A DNA stretch of 64,000 bases. It comes from Rhizophagus irregularis (Eukaryota > Glomeromycota > Glomeromycetes > Glomerales > Glomeraceae). Positions 1 to 14,296 of this stretch are shown in pieces. Position 1 is the stretch's first letter. The number at the start of each line of letters is the position of its first letter. The position numbers and the translations under genes are program-made. Below the pieces are notes generated by a model. The model had not been told where the DNA came from. It did no database searches and saw only the letters and a list, made by a program, of their open reading frames with translations. Location: assembly GCF_026210795.1 (NCBI RefSeq), contig NC_089458.1, positions 2,000,001 through 2,064,000 of the forward strand, given 5' to 3'.

Positions 1-2396
1 CCAATTGTTGATTTCAGATTTTTGCTAAAAAAAAGTACTTTTTATTTCTCTTGTGCTTATTTTATAATCAACTATTAATCTATTATTATATTCATCTAAA
101 TCTAATAGGTACGCATTAAGTCGAGAATTTAGAAATACTTTAGGTTAATTTCAAATTGCTTAGAGTGTTTTTTTTTCAACATTAATAAAGTGCATCACAA
201 TCTGAACATGTGTGAGTACCAAATGCGAAAACATGAATTATGTACTATCATGCCATCACGACTCATATTCCCTTTAAGATATTGGTTTAACTTCCTTGAT
301 CTAATAATTGATTTCAAAAAGAAAAATTATTATAAATCAATATTTACATAAATATTTAAAATTTTGCCAATTATACCGATTATACACATTCATCATCATC
401 TATCTCTTGTTCTTATGCATTGTAAAATGAAGTCATATCATAGTTCCCCCTATTCTCAACACATTTACATTCAATTTTGAATATATATATATATATATCA
501 AGACTTATTGGAAAAAACACAAATTGTTATTTTTTCATAAACAAGTATTAATGAATGATTTTTGTTAATGAACTGCACGTACCTAACCGATTTTCTTCAG
601 GATAACACAAAAATTCAGGAGAATTTAGAAGACCAGTATCTTTTACAAGGGTAATTATAAAGTTAACATTTGTTTAAAACTGTATGGGTTTTCATTCTTA
701 AACAAGTAAAGTATGTGTAGAGTTTGTCGCGCAAGAAAAAATGGTTCAAAATGACCAACATGTAAAAAAATAACCTGGCCTGCAGAAATAAGTGTCGTAA
801 GCCGTAACGTGTTATTTACTTTTGCACATACGTTTGACTTTTGTACGTAAATAAAACGCGAGATAAAAGGCCGATTTATATATGACGATCACTACTTTAT
901 ATACGGATCGCGAATAATTCTTTCCGATTAAAAAGTGTGAAAAAACTATTAACAAAAAGATTTCTGATAAGCATATGTTAATAAGTTGATTATTCCAAAA
1001 TCAGAATATGTTAAATCTTTTAAGAAACAAATTTTCTAATACGATTCTGGATGAAATTTTAATTGTAGAAAATTATTATTAGGTGCAAAAACGAGCCCAA
1101 GATAACTAAATTTTAAACGATCAAAGGAGAATTAGGAAGAATTACTCATCTTCGAATTCGTAAATGATATACTGGAGAAAATATTAATTAAAAATTAACA
1201 TGTTAATAAAATAACATATCGTTAGATTTCTGTAAAATACTGATTTTGCGATATATTTGATTTGTGATATATTTGAACAATTTTATCGATTCATATTTCA
1301 ATTACGTACTTTTTTTCTTGAACAAATAATAATTATCTTGGAGAGAAATTAATCAACAATCCTTTATTATAATTAAATCGCGAATTATTCCAAAATGGTA
1401 TTTTTATATAGTTTCGAAGTTAATTCAACATCCTAATACATACGAAATTAAACCAATCAACTTAGATATTAAGTTGGAATAATAATTTTTCGTGTAATCC
1501 TATATCAAATATCATTCGATAAGGAAACATATTGAAATATTTGAAATATAATTATTATGGTCAATATTGTCGTTTCACAACAAATTTCGAATATATACAT
1601 ATGCATATTATAAAATCAACGGGGTAAAAAAAAAAATGATAAATTTTAATATCGAGAATATTACTCGATCAATAATACTAAATATATCAAAGTCGTAATA
1701 ATTTGTGGGTCTTTAATAGATTTAAGAAAAGAAACATGCAACATTGACGTGTGGTAACAGCTAATTATTCTGAATTTACAACTAATATTGAACTCTGGTC
1801 GTGACTTTTCCTTCAAATAGTTCAGTAAGGATTGTCAGAGTATTATTAATCATTTCGAATCAATAATTTATTACAATTCTATGGTTTCGAAAAATTTTAC
1901 AATTTGAATAGGAACGGGAAATATCATCCATTGGGAAAGTACAAAATTTTGATGAAAAGTTCCTAAAAGAAAGCGTTAAAAATAAATTTTTAATGGAAGA
2001 ACTACTATTGAGCAACTCAAGAAATCTTTATTTTCTTTATACGAAAATTTTTTATTGCAGATGAAACGTTCGATCATCTATGTGAAAGAAATAATATAAT
2101 TAATATGACGGAGATGATGATAAAATTATTTGACACATTTGATCCGATCTTTGGAATGATTATAAGAAATTGATTTGATTAAAGACACTTATTCATATGA
2201 TCTATAAAATGATCGGTGGTGTGTTATTTTTAGAATAGGTGGGATCAAACTTAGTTTTACTTTTCCACTAGTTATAATAGTACTATTATTTACGATATTA
2301 AATTTGACTTTTATATTTCTGGTTAATAAAAAAAAAATCTAACAAGTAAAAAATTGGGATGTATAATAAAAAAATATAAAATCATCTTATTATTAC
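1..2396. other. AT-rich spacer, no gene recognised
   Basis: I see no open frame with protein-like composition on either strand, no splice-consistent exon chain and no structured RNA. The stretch has short (TA)n tracts, for example near 481-500, and many poly-A/poly-T runs. A long noncoding RNA or a fast-evolving small gene cannot be excluded by eye. Confidence 0.5.
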
Positions 2397-2477
2397 GACA
2401 ACAGCAGGATTTGAACCTGCGCGGGCAGAGCCCATCAGATTTCGAGTCTGACGCCTTAACCACTCGGCCATGTTGTC
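2397..2477 (-). tRNA. tRNA-Ser (anticodon CGA)
   Basis: Read on the minus strand, the 81-nt sequence starts GACAACA and ends TGTTGTC, giving a perfect 7-bp acceptor stem. It contains the D-arm, an anticodon stem-loop CAGACTCGAAATCTG with anticodon CGA (reads UCG serine codons), a long class II variable arm (TGGGCTCTGCCCG region) and a T-loop GGTTCAAATCC. The long variable arm is what is expected for tRNA-Ser. No intron is evident and the CCA end is not encoded, as usual for nuclear eukaryotic genes. A T-rich run for Pol III termination lies beyond the 3' end. Confidence 0.95.
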
Positions 2478-5400
2478 CAAGATACTATGTGCTACATTCT
2501 CGAAAATTTAAATAAAGAATAATGAAACATTTAATAAATAAATAAATATATTCTTTTTAAATAAATGTAAAACAATATATAATCATTTAGTTACAAATAT
2601 ATACACCTTTAACCTTTCATTCAAAGAAAACTTTTCGGTTCTTATTTTTTTAAAAAATTTCAATTAAGCTTATTATGAAAACATAATATCCAAAATGGAA
2701 TTCATTGAGTTCTTTTAATATTACTAAATTTGAACATCATTGAAGATTACATCATCAATCGAAAAAGAATTACTAAAGAATTATTCGTGGAAATAATAAT
2801 TCGGTAAAAGGGATTAATTGAATGAAACCAAATAAGTAATAATTAATGAATGTATAGAAAGAATAGAAGATTCTATTGTTTATAGAGTTATAAATGGAAT
2901 GTTTCATTTGTTCTTCAAAAGAACGAAAGTGGGCAACAGTAGAGAAGTAAATAGAGGATAATAATGATGAAAGTGGTTAAAATGGATAATGCGGGTAAAG
3001 TAATTAAAAGTGGTTAAACGTGGTATAGTTTCTTTTTATTTTCAAAGATTACCCGTTGATAATCCTGATCCACTCGAATAGTAGAGGATAAACCTATTGT
3101 TTGTACGCTAAAATGTAGGGATTGTTGTGTGAAAAATTGTATGAAAGAATGTGAAAATGCGTGCGATATGTGTGTTGCTCACGTATTTGAAGTACAGCAT
3201 TCAATTGAGTTACCTTTGATTTGATTAAGAAAAATTTGGTCGATTTTTCTAAATTTGTAACACTAGAAAGAGCGGAAAAACAATCCGATTAATAAAAGAC
3301 AACAGAATGAAGACACGTAAGGGAAATTATGAAAGAGAGAGAGAGAAAAAAAAAATCCAACAAATAAAAAATAATTTAAAATAATTTAAATGTATCGCGA
3401 TTATATTTTACCCATTTACAAAAGTTTGCAGCCAATCGGTCATCAATTGCCAACTGAAACCAAACGAAAAAGCAGATCCTGCGAATCGGGGATTATCCAG
3501 AATTGTAAGAAGATCTTAACTAATTATTGAAATAACTTTTTTTTTCAACTTAAAAAGTCAAATGAATAGATTCGAAGAACCTTTGACAATTTGGGACATT
3601 GATTTTTTTTTACAGGTTCCTTTGTTACAGGTAACTTCTGAAAATACTAAAATTTACTTTATTTCTTTTATTAGTAAAATTTATAATGGATAGATCACAA
3701 GAATTTTTCATTCATTTATTACTCCATTCATTCATTCATTCATTCATTCAATTATTTTATTTATTTTTGTTTTTTTTTTAAAAAAAAAAAAAAATAATTA
3801 AAATAATTGAAAAACTAGAAATAGTTCATTATTATACATTATTATATATTTAGACATTATTAAAAAAAAAGTAGACATTATTAAAAACTAGACATTATTA
3901 AAAAGACATTATGAAAAAAAATTAGTCATTATATTCATTATTATAATTCATACATAGTTTGTATAACATTTAAATAACCAATCTAAGTTTTGTACGTGTT
4001 TTGTTAAATATTCGCGCGCTTTTTTCTTTTTAAGTTAATTGACATTAACGAAAATAGTAATATGATAGATTTTTCTTTTTAATCACCGAATATTTAATAA
4101 TAATCACCTTTTTTTTTTAATAGCGAAAAGTTTTAGATCAAAAAGAAAATTTGGGCTAAAAAAAAAGAGATCAAAATATTTTGATCTTTTGATCAAAATT
4201 CATCTGCGGGTTAATCACAAGTTGCGCCAAAAACTTTATTTATGTCATTATAATTAATATAAAATTTTGGGTCGCCTGATCCGTTAAAAGTTGAACGCAC
4301 GTGTATAACTTGGAAGAAAATATTTGTTTATGTGATATTTAACAAAACGAAAATAGCTTACAAGAAGAAGTAAATATCGAAAGAAATATAAGTAAAAAAT
4401 TGCATGAATGAATTATTAAATAAACTAAACCTTTCGAAGATGAATTCATGTATTCGGGAGAATGCCGGGTGATTAATTAGTAATAATTGTTCATTGGATG
4501 ATTAAGTTGATGAATGATGGATGAGTCATATAAAATACCTATCATATAACGGATTTATACCTATTTTTTTTTTCTATTTTTCCTTTAAATAGATTTCTTA
4601 ATAATGGATTGGAATTTCTCTTTTCGTTTTATTATAACAAATAAAATTTGCAGTTACATTTTTCTTTGTTTCACTAGTCAAATTCCGAGGACAGGGCGTG
4701 AATCCTTTTGTAATATTTTTTTAGTTAAGCGTGTTTTTTTTTATTATTACATTTATTTTTTTTATTTTATTTTTATTTTTATTTTTATTTTTATTTTTTT
4801 TTTGTTGTGGTCCGTCATTCCATAATTTGCGTATTTGGCATGCTTTTTTGTTTGTTATTTGGTATAAACAATGAGGAAAGGGAATTATAATTAATTATAT
4901 ATGTAATAAAATTTATAAATGATAAAAATGTATACTGTAATGTATGCATGCCACAAACTTTGACACGACAGAATTTATTATAAAATTATGTTTCGTAAAA
5001 GAAAAAAAATAAAAAAATAAAAATAAAAAATAAAATAAATAAAAAAAAAATATTTGAAATTTCTATTCGAAAAAAAAATGGATCAAAGAAAATAAGAAAA
5101 AAGAAAAAGAAAAAAAAAAAATTTTTTTTTTTGTTTATATAAAATTTTTAATTGAACATTTTTTTATTGGAAGCTTTTTTTATGCCGAATTTGAAATCAA
5201 ATCAGATGACCTTTTCATTCGGGCAAATATTTATCCTGATTACACAAAATAGAAATATGATTTTTTCAATTTCAAGTAACTTATCAAAGAAGAAGGAAAA
5301 AAAAAAAAAAAAAGTCATTATATATATGTACCGTATATAATAATATTTATTTATTTATTATTTATTACAAAAAACATTCATTATATCATATCGCATGTCA

Positions 5401-7114
5401 CTAATTTTTTTTTGTTTTGCGGACCTTTTTTATTCTCTCAAATTATCCAAATTCAAAAGAGGGACATGTATCATGCGATCTTTGTGTTTTGCGAACTTTT
5501 TTTTTTTTTCGCCTGAGTTATATAAATCGTTTTTTAAAGAAAAAATCAATAAATAGATAAATAGTTCATTTTTGGTTATTTGTAATCCAATTCAGGGCTG
5601 TGGCTGGGTACTATGAATTAATGATAATTATGATAATTATAGGATAATTAGTAAGTAAAAGTAGGACACAAACCATCAATCACATACATCATCGTTCATC
5701 ATCATCACAATTATAACATTGGCTTATTTTATGATACACCAATGATATATATAAGGAAAATACAATTAATTTCTGTTGACAATTTCTGTTGGATTTTTTC
5801 TGCGTTGAATAAAAAAGAAAAAGTGAAAGAAAAGAAAAAAAAAAATAGATCAAAAAATCCAAAATAATAATAATAAAAAATGGATCGATTGTCATTTTAT
5901 ATTTAATTCATTATCTGGTCTCACCGCATATTCAAACAATTATTATAAAAAAAAAATCGGTCAGAAATTTTTTGAAAGAAATTGTTTTTAAATGAATTTA
6001 TTGTGGGTCCGTACATTCCGTACATTCCATACATTCCATACATTTTGATACATTTTGTACATTTTATTACATTCCGTAATTCCGTATTCCTTTTAAGGCT
6101 GATTAATGATTATGCAACGTTCAGGGTTTATTTTTTTTAAAAAAAAAATGTAAAAATCGTAATTGTAATTGTTAATTTTATTACATTTTTGATTTTGATC
6201 TGGTTTTGTATTTTTCTTTTTAATCTTAAAGAAGATTAAAACTTGAATTATAACCTGATTTTACTTGAATAATCTCATTTTTGATTAACTATTATTATGC
6301 TGTGTTATCTTTTTTTTTACAAAGAAAAATTTACAAGTTTTACTTTTTTCATTAGTATTATAGTGTTTCATGATATAATATATAATACATATACATATAT
6401 ACATATATATACATATATGTATAAATTCGGTAAAATAAATATTTGTCATTATCAATTGTAAATGCAACTTAGCGTCACCCGAATTTTTTATTACTTTATC
6501 AAGTTTCGAGAATTATTTAAAAATATCACAATAGTAATTACAAAAAAGTAATATACTATACCTAGAAGGTTGGAAAAATCTTTGGTAAACTGTTTACATT
6601 TATATATAAATGTATATATTTACTTTTTATATATAATATATGCGACGCAAAGTAAATCAAAAAAAAATTTTTTTTATATTAATATAATATTTAATATATT
6701 TTAATATGCTTGTTGATAGTTTATGATTGTCAAGTCGCATGAAACAAAACTACTCAATTATAAAATGTTTAAAAAAAATCCTCCGTGTATCCGAGATATT
6801 TTGCTTTTGCATCAAAATATATAAATCCATTATAACATTGATAGGAACCACTCAAAAATTTTTTTAAAAAAAAAAATTATTATTTTTGGAACACTACTTT
6901 TTATAAAAAAAAAAAAAAACCTCCTCCCCACCCCTTACTCTTTGTAACCAATATTATTATTATTTTTTCCTCTTCAAAGAAAGTTTTCTTCGTATCAAAG
7001 TAAGCTATTTTCACTTTTTTGAACTTTTTTTTTTTTTAATAAAAAGAAAGAAAAAAATAATAATAAAGAATTAAAGAATAAAAAGAAAAAAAGAAAAAGA
7101 AAAAAAGTTCATAA
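2478..7114. other. AT-rich spacer with microsatellites, no gene recognised
   Basis: Short open frames here (for example 4604-4825 and 5689-5895) are low-complexity Phe/Ile/Lys runs made by poly-T and poly-A tracts. Visible simple repeats are an ATTC run near 3722-3750, a (TTTTTA)n run near 4755-4800 and a degenerate decamer tandem (ATTCCGTACATTCCATAC type) near 6008-6070. The last part is the presumed 5' flank of the RRM gene at 7115. Confidence 0.5.
6008..6070. repeat. degenerate ~10-bp tandem repeat
   Basis: Five or six adjacent units of the form TACATTCCA / TACATTTTG follow one another with small changes. The array is non-coding and lies about 1 kb upstream of the RRM gene. It looks like ordinary minisatellite slippage. 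Confidence 0.6.
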
Positions 7115-9194
7115 ATGTCTCTAACACCTGAAAATAATTTTGAAGGGCCTCATTTTTCAAACGGACCTACAAGTAGAACTGTATGTAAACTTTAAGATCA
7201 AAAAAAAAAATCTAAATACTTTTACATGTAAAGTGTTTATTAACATATTTGTATTTCTTTAGACAATAGGACAATTTTCAAGAATGAATATTCATGAGCA
7301 ATTTGAATCGTTAATTCAAAATGCTGTTCAAGTAAGTTATAAATCAACAAAACCAATTTTTGTTCCCCATGTTATTATTCACCGTGTGTATTCATAGTAT
7401 TTATTGAAAATTATCACTCTTTTAGGAAAAGGATAAAGAAATAAAAACTTTAAAAGAACAAATCGACAAATTAAGAGAAGAAAATGAAAAATTATCAAAA
7501 CAAGTGCGTCACTCATTTCCTTTCAATGATTTCAATTTTTTTCTAATATTATGAACATCAAATTAAATTTTCTCTGTTTTCAAATTTACCCCTACCCCCC
7601 TTGATTTGGTAATATTAGATCGGTCATGGTGGTCATGGTGATATTAAGAATAAAGCCGAAACTTTGAAAAAAGCACTTGATGACTTTTTGGAGGTATATT
7701 TTGTATACTTTTAATTTTATTATTTTTATAGATCAAAAAATAAATGAATTGGGTATTAACATTATTTTGTTATTTCTTTGATAAATAGCATCCAAATTCA
7801 AATAGACACCCGACCTTTAGTAGTAGATTACAACAAGCTTCCCACATTCCTCCTTCTGTTTCAATCCCAAATTCCAATATTGATGGTATAGTTAATATAA
7901 GATTGGATTTATGTAAAATAAAAAATACTTTTTTATATTAAAATTTCTTATTTATCATAGTTAAACCATCAACTTCTACTCGACCAGATGAACTTTCAGT
8001 GAATAGTCAGAGATTTAATCCAAATCGTAATTTCAATTCCCACAATTCTCACAATTCTCATGAAGATTTTAGCGTATGTATCTATACGTATATTTTGCTT
8101 TGTTTCCCATAAAAAAATAATATATATATATTTTTTTTTTTAAAAAAAATATTTATATTCTATTTTTTTTTTCTTCTTTTTTTTTCTATTTTTTTTCTTT
8201 AGTCTAATCAAGGATTTAGAACAGTAACTGACACAGATATTGTAAATCAGGCAAATCCAGATCATCACTTTCATCCTAGTCATAATAGTCACTTACAGAC
8301 CACCTTGCCGACCACATATAATGTTCAAAAAAGATTCCAAAATGGATATCCGAATGGAATGAACAATAATAATAACAATAGAAACAACCGTAACAACAAC
8401 AATAATAATATGGGTCCTAAGGTGAGAAATTAAAATTGGAGTTAATTTTGAGAGAGAATTAAATAAAAAATTGACGACTATTTAACACTATTCTTTCAAC
8501 AATATTATTAGTATACTATTTTCGTATCATGGCCTGGTTCTGCGACAAAAGAACAATTACAAGAGTTATTTGAGAGTGAGGATATTGACGTATGTATATA
8601 ATACATATATATATATATATATATTTTTTAGAAATAAGATTATTTTAACTTTTATTATTGTATATAGGTTGCAGATATCCGTTATACAGCTCAAAAACAA
8701 TTTGCCCATGTTGATTTAAAAACAGAACTTGCACAAACTAAGGCTATTAGTCTTAACGGGGTGACAAAGAACGAGAAGCAAGGCACGTTAAGAGTTGAAG
8801 TTGGCAAACCTCGTTCTAGTAACCCTAACCCCACTGGTAAATATTTTAAAAGGCTTTTTTATATATATATATATATATATATTTTCACAATTTATTTATA
8901 TTCTTCTCCTTTTCAGAAAATGGGCAACGACCTCAAAATCAAAATAAAAATTATACTCGACCAAATAACAAAAACCCCAATGGCTATAATAACACAAGTT
9001 TACCACAAAAACAAAATAAGTACCCTAACTACAACCCCAATCATAATAATTACAACAATCACAACAATCACAACAATCACAATCACAATGGGGGATTTCC
9101 ACCTAGTTTTGTCCCTGCTGATTCAGAAAAAGATACTAATAATAATTTGAGTTGGCAAAACATTGAAGTTGCTAAACAACAAGAATCTAGTTAA
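7115..9194 (+). CDS. RRM-domain RNA-binding protein with coiled coil and Asn/His-rich regions
   Basis: Ten exons joined by GT-AG introns give an intact 413-residue frame: 7115-7180, 7263-7331, 7426-7503, 7619-7693, 7789-7885, 7961-8073, 8203-8421, 8512-8589, 8668-8836, 8917-9194. The start is the first ATG, opening MSLTPENN. Exon 3 encodes a highly charged heptad-like stretch (EKDKEIKTLKEQIDKLREEN), a likely coiled coil around residues 46-71. Exons 8-9 encode an RRM-like fold of about 80 residues: YTIFVSWPG as strand 1/RNP2-like, a helix (TKEQLQELFES), then KQFAHVDLK as RNP1-like and a final strand TLRVEVGKP. The flanks are rich in Asn, His and Ser. The likely role is RNA binding with a self-associating region; the target is unknown. 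No ortholog name is assigned. The first exons and the exact RRM class are the least certain parts. Confidence 0.8.
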
Positions 9195-12100
9195 TTTTGT
9201 GTGGTTATTTATTTTATGATACATGTATTAGTAAACACTTTATTACTTCATTTATAATTTTTGCATTTTCCCCCCTCTCTCGCCTTATGGAATTATTTAA
9301 TTTATAGCATTTTATTACTTTTTTAGAATTACTCAGATATATATTATTATTTACAAAAAATTATCTTTATAATATCAGAACATTATATATTACATTACTT
9401 TAGCATCTTTTTTCTGGATTTCCTTTTTTTTTTTTGGAATACTTTTTTACTTTCGATTTATTTAGTAGCGCACGTTAGCTATAATTTATCAGAATCTTTC
9501 AAGTTTCATCTATTTATATAAAAAAAAAAAAAAATATAATTTTTTTTTGTATTTATTATTACTATTTATAATACCGAAAAAAAGAGACATACAATAAAAT
9601 CGATTATCATAGAAATTGCGTGTCAATTGTTAGGTGTTAATTTTATTTATATTCAAAATTATTTTCGACGATTTTTTTTTTTTAGAAAAAAAAAATTTAT
9701 TTACAAAATACATTAATTTTTCTTTTCATATAATAGGAAATATCTGATATAGGAAAACAAAAATAGTATATAATAAAGTATATAATAATAATAAACTAAT
9801 AAATCCCTGAAAATTCCTGAAAATTTAAAACTTTTGACTTTAATTAATTAATTATAGATTTAAATGTTTTACGACATTTTGCGTGAAATTCTTATTTCAA
9901 ATTACAAAAGAACCCTGAATAAAACTAACTATATAAAGGCACGTTTTTTATTTAATTTGATCTTCTGCCTATTTTTAATTATAAATTTACAAGTTTTATT
10001 ATTCTGTTATTTATTATTCTGTTATTTATTATTCTGTTATTTTATTATTCTGTTATTTTATTATTCTGTTATTTTATTATTCTGTTATTTTATTATTCTG
10101 TTATTTTATTATTCTGTTATTTTATTATTGTTGGTTGTACATCTCCTGTACTTCCCAAAGAAGATCGATTCACATAGTTGTATTTAGGGGTTGATAATTG
10201 TTTATTGCTGTTGTTGTCTAATAGTTTTTTATTTTTACTGATATTATTTATTATTCATTATAAGAAAATTTTTTTTATATGTTTTACTAGTCATTTGTTC
10301 GGTTCTTGTTTCTGAAGTTTTTTTTTATTATTGAAATTATTGAAATTCGATTTTATTCGTACTCACATTCTCGACGGCTAATCTTTCGTGCGATCTCCCA
10401 TACGATTTCCCATTCCCCATACGTTCTTCCCGCCGATTTAAACAAATTTTCTACTTTTTACTAACTTCTTTTTCCATTGTTATTATTATTAATAACAAAA
10501 TGAGAGAGGAGACATCTGATCATCATTTAATAATTTTTACGATTTTTTTTATCGTAGTGCTTTAAAAAAAAAAAATATTCTATTTTCTTCCTAGAAAATC
10601 GTTCATCAGATTAGAAATATCTCACTGGTTGAAGGCCAAAGTCAAGAATTTTTTTTTTTTAAAAGGTGGAAAAGGTTCTAAAAAAAATTTCCTATATATA
10701 CAATTTGAAAAAAAAAATTCTTGCTATGGATTCCAATTCCTTACAAATCACTACCTTAATATTGTTTTCGAAGAGAAAAAAGGGTGAAAATATGAATTAA
10801 CTATATACAGTATGTTATTATTAAAATTACGATGGTCCGTGCGTTAGACTAAATAATTTTCACCCCCACGTGCACGTCCGCACTGACCAATTTGGCGCAG
10901 TCATATTATTTTTTTCCTGAGAGCTTTTTTGTATTATTTTTTTTAGATTCCGAATGGAAATTTCGAGTGTTTCATTATGTTATTCTCAAAGCCAACCCCA
11001 TTTCAATTATAAAATGTATGAATGTTCCCCACTACACTTTTTTTTAAAAAAAAGTATTTAAAGTATTTTTAAAAGGAAATAAAGATCTATTAATAGTTGA
11101 ATATAAAAAGAGGTTTAATTACAAAATGTTTGATTATTCTTTTTATATTAAAAAAAAATAAAAATAAAAAATATTTACCTTTTATCGTAATGCTTTGCTC
11201 GTTTCGTTTCTTTTTTCTTTTCTCACTTATAAGAGAGAAACTCAATAAAATCTATTATTATTAGTCTTCTATTAAAAAATTGGGCTTTGTCGGTTAAAAA
11301 AAAAATAGTTATATATTATAATAAAAAAAAAAGGAAAAAAAAGTGAACGGTATACTATTATTTTATCATTACACGTATAAGGTGCATACGGGTTCAAAAA
11401 AAAAAAATTGATCAAAAAAGTACACCGTAAGAAATATATAAACAAAAAAAAAACAGTAATATATGTATATATATAAAAAAAGATATGTATAAAAATTATT
11501 TATAATGATTATTCTTTCTTTGAATGGATTAATAATGTGTATAAATACGTTCGTTGTTTAATTGACGGAGTGGTATTGTGGTGGGTATTATAGTGTAGTG
11601 TAGTGGGGTTACTGAATATTTGACATATACTTTACGAAGGCTAAGATGATATTCTGGAGTCTAGACGAAGGAAGAATACTCTAATTTAGAAGAGAGAATT
11701 CTCCTATTCTTTATTCCGAAGGTTCGAACCAGATGAGTAGGTTTTTAACGGGGAATCTTTCTTTTCTCTTAATTTTTAAAAAAAAGATCCTGGACGAGTT
11801 TTACGAACCAGGAAAGTAAAGGACGCGCAATATAATTAAAAAAAAATTTTTTTTTTTTTTGTCAATTAAACAACCAAAGATAACTAAATGTGTGAGTGAT
11901 TCTGAAAACAGTCCAAGATTTTCCACATGGAATGTTGTATGGTAAATGAATTTTATTTCTCCTTTTGTCTGTCATGTTGTTGAATGGTGAGTGAATTTTA
12001 ATTTCTCCTTTTGTCTGTTATCTTTGGAACGTAAATATACACTAAATCTATATGATAACCAAAACTACGCGCATTTGAAGGGTTGGCTTCTTGAAAATTT

Positions 12101-12933
12101 TCGATACTGGATTTGAAATTTTCGATCTTGTGGAGAGGCTTTAGTACGATCACGTAATGGCACCGTAGTGCAGGTTGAAACTAAAAAAAGGAGAGTTGGA
12201 AAGTTTTAATGGATAAGAACGTAATAAAAGTTCTTTTACTTAACAGAAGGGTTAGGGAATTACTTACCGGCTCTATTTTGAGTTCTATAAACAGATGGGT
12301 TTAACTATGAACCAGATATTTTGTGAGTGCAAGTTACGTAGCAACCCAAAAATTGTCAGACTTCTTATATATAGAACCCGTTTAATGAAGAATATAGAGT
12401 GAGTATTAATTTCGTATGAAACTGCTAACAACTGTAGCAATTCATTTTTAAAGGAAAGAATAAAGTTAATTGGCGAAAAATGTATGAAAAAAAGGGATTT
12501 ATCGGATTTATTAGAAAAATGAAGTATGATTAAAAAAAAAAAGAAAGAAAAAAAAGAGAAAATAATCGGGTATCTTTATATATAAAAAAAAAAATCAGTT
12601 TTGAAAAAAATTTTTTTTATCAAAAAAAAAATTCTCACACCCCTTACGATCAAATGTCTTTACATGCTTATTGTTTACTGATTAAAATAAAAAAAAAAGT
12701 TCTCGCGGTCATTATGTTTATGTTTCGGTTTTTTTAATAAATCTAAATTTGTAGGTTTTTTGGTCAGCAGATTCTTGAAAATCAATCCATATCAAAAAAA
12801 TCAGCCACTTATATTGCATTATAACTTGTAAGTAAACCAGTTTTCAAAAAAAAAAAGGTCACAAAGTTGTTTGATCATATGTTTATGACGTTTATTACAC
12901 AATGTACATTTCTTTTTTTCGCAATTACAGTAA
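9195..12933. other. AT-rich spacer, no gene recognised
   Basis: This is the 3' flank of the RRM gene followed by about 3.5 kb with no credible exon chain. The longest open frame (9864-10187) is created by a tandem repeat. An imperfect duplication of about 45 bp containing TTTCTCCTTTTGTCTGT lies at about 11940-12022. The rest is poly-A/T and (TA)n sequence. Confidence 0.5.
9988..10130. repeat. tandem repeat, unit TTATTATTCTGTTAT (about 15 bp)
   Basis: About nine consecutive units differ by one base in the number of T residues. The translated Phe/Leu/Tyr-rich frame through it has no homology signal that I recognise, so I treat it as a minisatellite and not as coding sequence. Confidence 0.85.
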
Positions 12934-14296
12934 TTACAGCCACCCTCTAATCACGCTGCCTCTTCTTCCCATACCAAAGTAAACTTGTTCATTACCAAAT
13001 TGGTCTCTTCCTTCAACAAATAATACTCTATCATCGTCAAGAGCTTCTTGATATGTAGGCGGAGGCGGTGGAGGAGGAATATTTGAAAGAAAAGATGGAA
13101 AAAAATGTATTCTATCATTAGTAACAGATTGTTGATCTATTATTGATTGACGATTTTCCGAGATATTTATAGTTGTATTATGAGTTATATTAGAAAAGTT
13201 AGAGGAAATATAAAATGAATTATATGATAAAGAGTAAGCCGGTGGAGGCGATGTAAGGGATAGATTTTCATTTAACAAACCAATTGAAGTTGTAGAATCA
13301 TCAATTGAAATTGTAGAATCTTCATTTAACGAACCAATTGAAGTTGTAGAATCATCAATTGAAATTGTAGAATTTTCACTTAACAAAGTGGTAGAATTAT
13401 CAATTGAAGTTGTAGAATCAATTGTAAAATTTTCAATTAAAGAATTATTACTCGAATGAGATGAAAAACGAGACGATATATTATAATAAAAATATAAATT
13501 ATCTACTATATCAATCGTCAAATATTCCTATTTTTTTTAAAAAAATTGAAAACTTTTTAATTATTTACGATTAAATAAAAATACAAAAGTATATATAGTT
13601 TTAGTCATATCTTTACCTCGTATTTAGATAAAAATACTACGGGGAAAGTGGTTTTAGGATTATCACGCTCTCTAATTATTCTCCAATGCACGTGACGTGC
13701 ATAATCGTATTCATTAAATGTAGTAATTAAAAATTTAATCTCCCGTTTGATCTAAAGAAGGAAAATTCCTTAGCGGCTTAGCCCCATTTCATTAATTTAC
13801 CCCTCTTCTTTTTATATATATATATTATATTATATATATTTTTTACTTACCGTTTCTTTAAATTTAGTATTAAAAATACGATACCAAATAATGCAACCGA
13901 TAAAAATTAGAGGTAATATCACACCAATTAATCCAATAAGATATCGTCCATGAATACGATTTATAATGAAAATAGGTAATATTATTATAATATAAAATAT
14001 TGGCAAAAAAAATGGTAAAAATATATAATGAACATATTTTTCTTGATGCGTTTTATAAATTAGATTAAAAGATTTTATTCGAGATGTAAGCTCCTCTTTT
14101 GTAAACTAGGGGTGGAGGAAAGGAAAAAAACAGGTAAAATAAGGAATGAAAAAGGGTTAAAAATTAAAATTATTATAATAATAATAACAATAAATTATTT
14201 AAATTTAATTATACGTACATAACCGTTTAATAAATTATTATAAAAATTGGCATTTATTTTACCCTTTATTATCGGAATTTTTACGATTTGAATCAT
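12934..14296 (-). CDS. two-TM membrane protein with Ser/Thr repeats and two PPxY motifs
   Basis: Four exons on the minus strand keep one frame (353 residues): 14219-14296, 13851-14105, 13617-13751, 12934-13527, all with GT-AG introns. Exon 2 encodes two hydrophobic segments (about residues 54-75 and 81-100) separated by a short basic loop. Exon 3 is charged and looks soluble. Exon 4 is a long low-complexity tail with two near-identical copies of DSTISIDDSTTSIG, then SPPPAYS (PPAY) and a polyproline run ending PPTYQEA (PPTY). PPxY motifs bind WW domains, in fungi classically those of the Nedd4-type ligase Rsp5, and small membrane proteins with PPxY act as its adaptors. That role is an inference from motifs only. 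The N-terminus is uncertain: the frame is open upstream of the chosen ATG, but I found no better start or upstream exon. Confidence 0.65.

Noticed and set aside
4604-4825. 73-codon frame in the left spacer, and similar frames at 5152, 5689 and 6285
   Set aside because: Composed of Phe/Ile/Lys codons from poly-T/poly-A tracts; no conserved features or exon chain.
9864-10187. 107-codon hydrophobic frame
   Set aside because: Mostly a 15-bp tandem repeat translated as Leu/Phe/Tyr; no other coding evidence.
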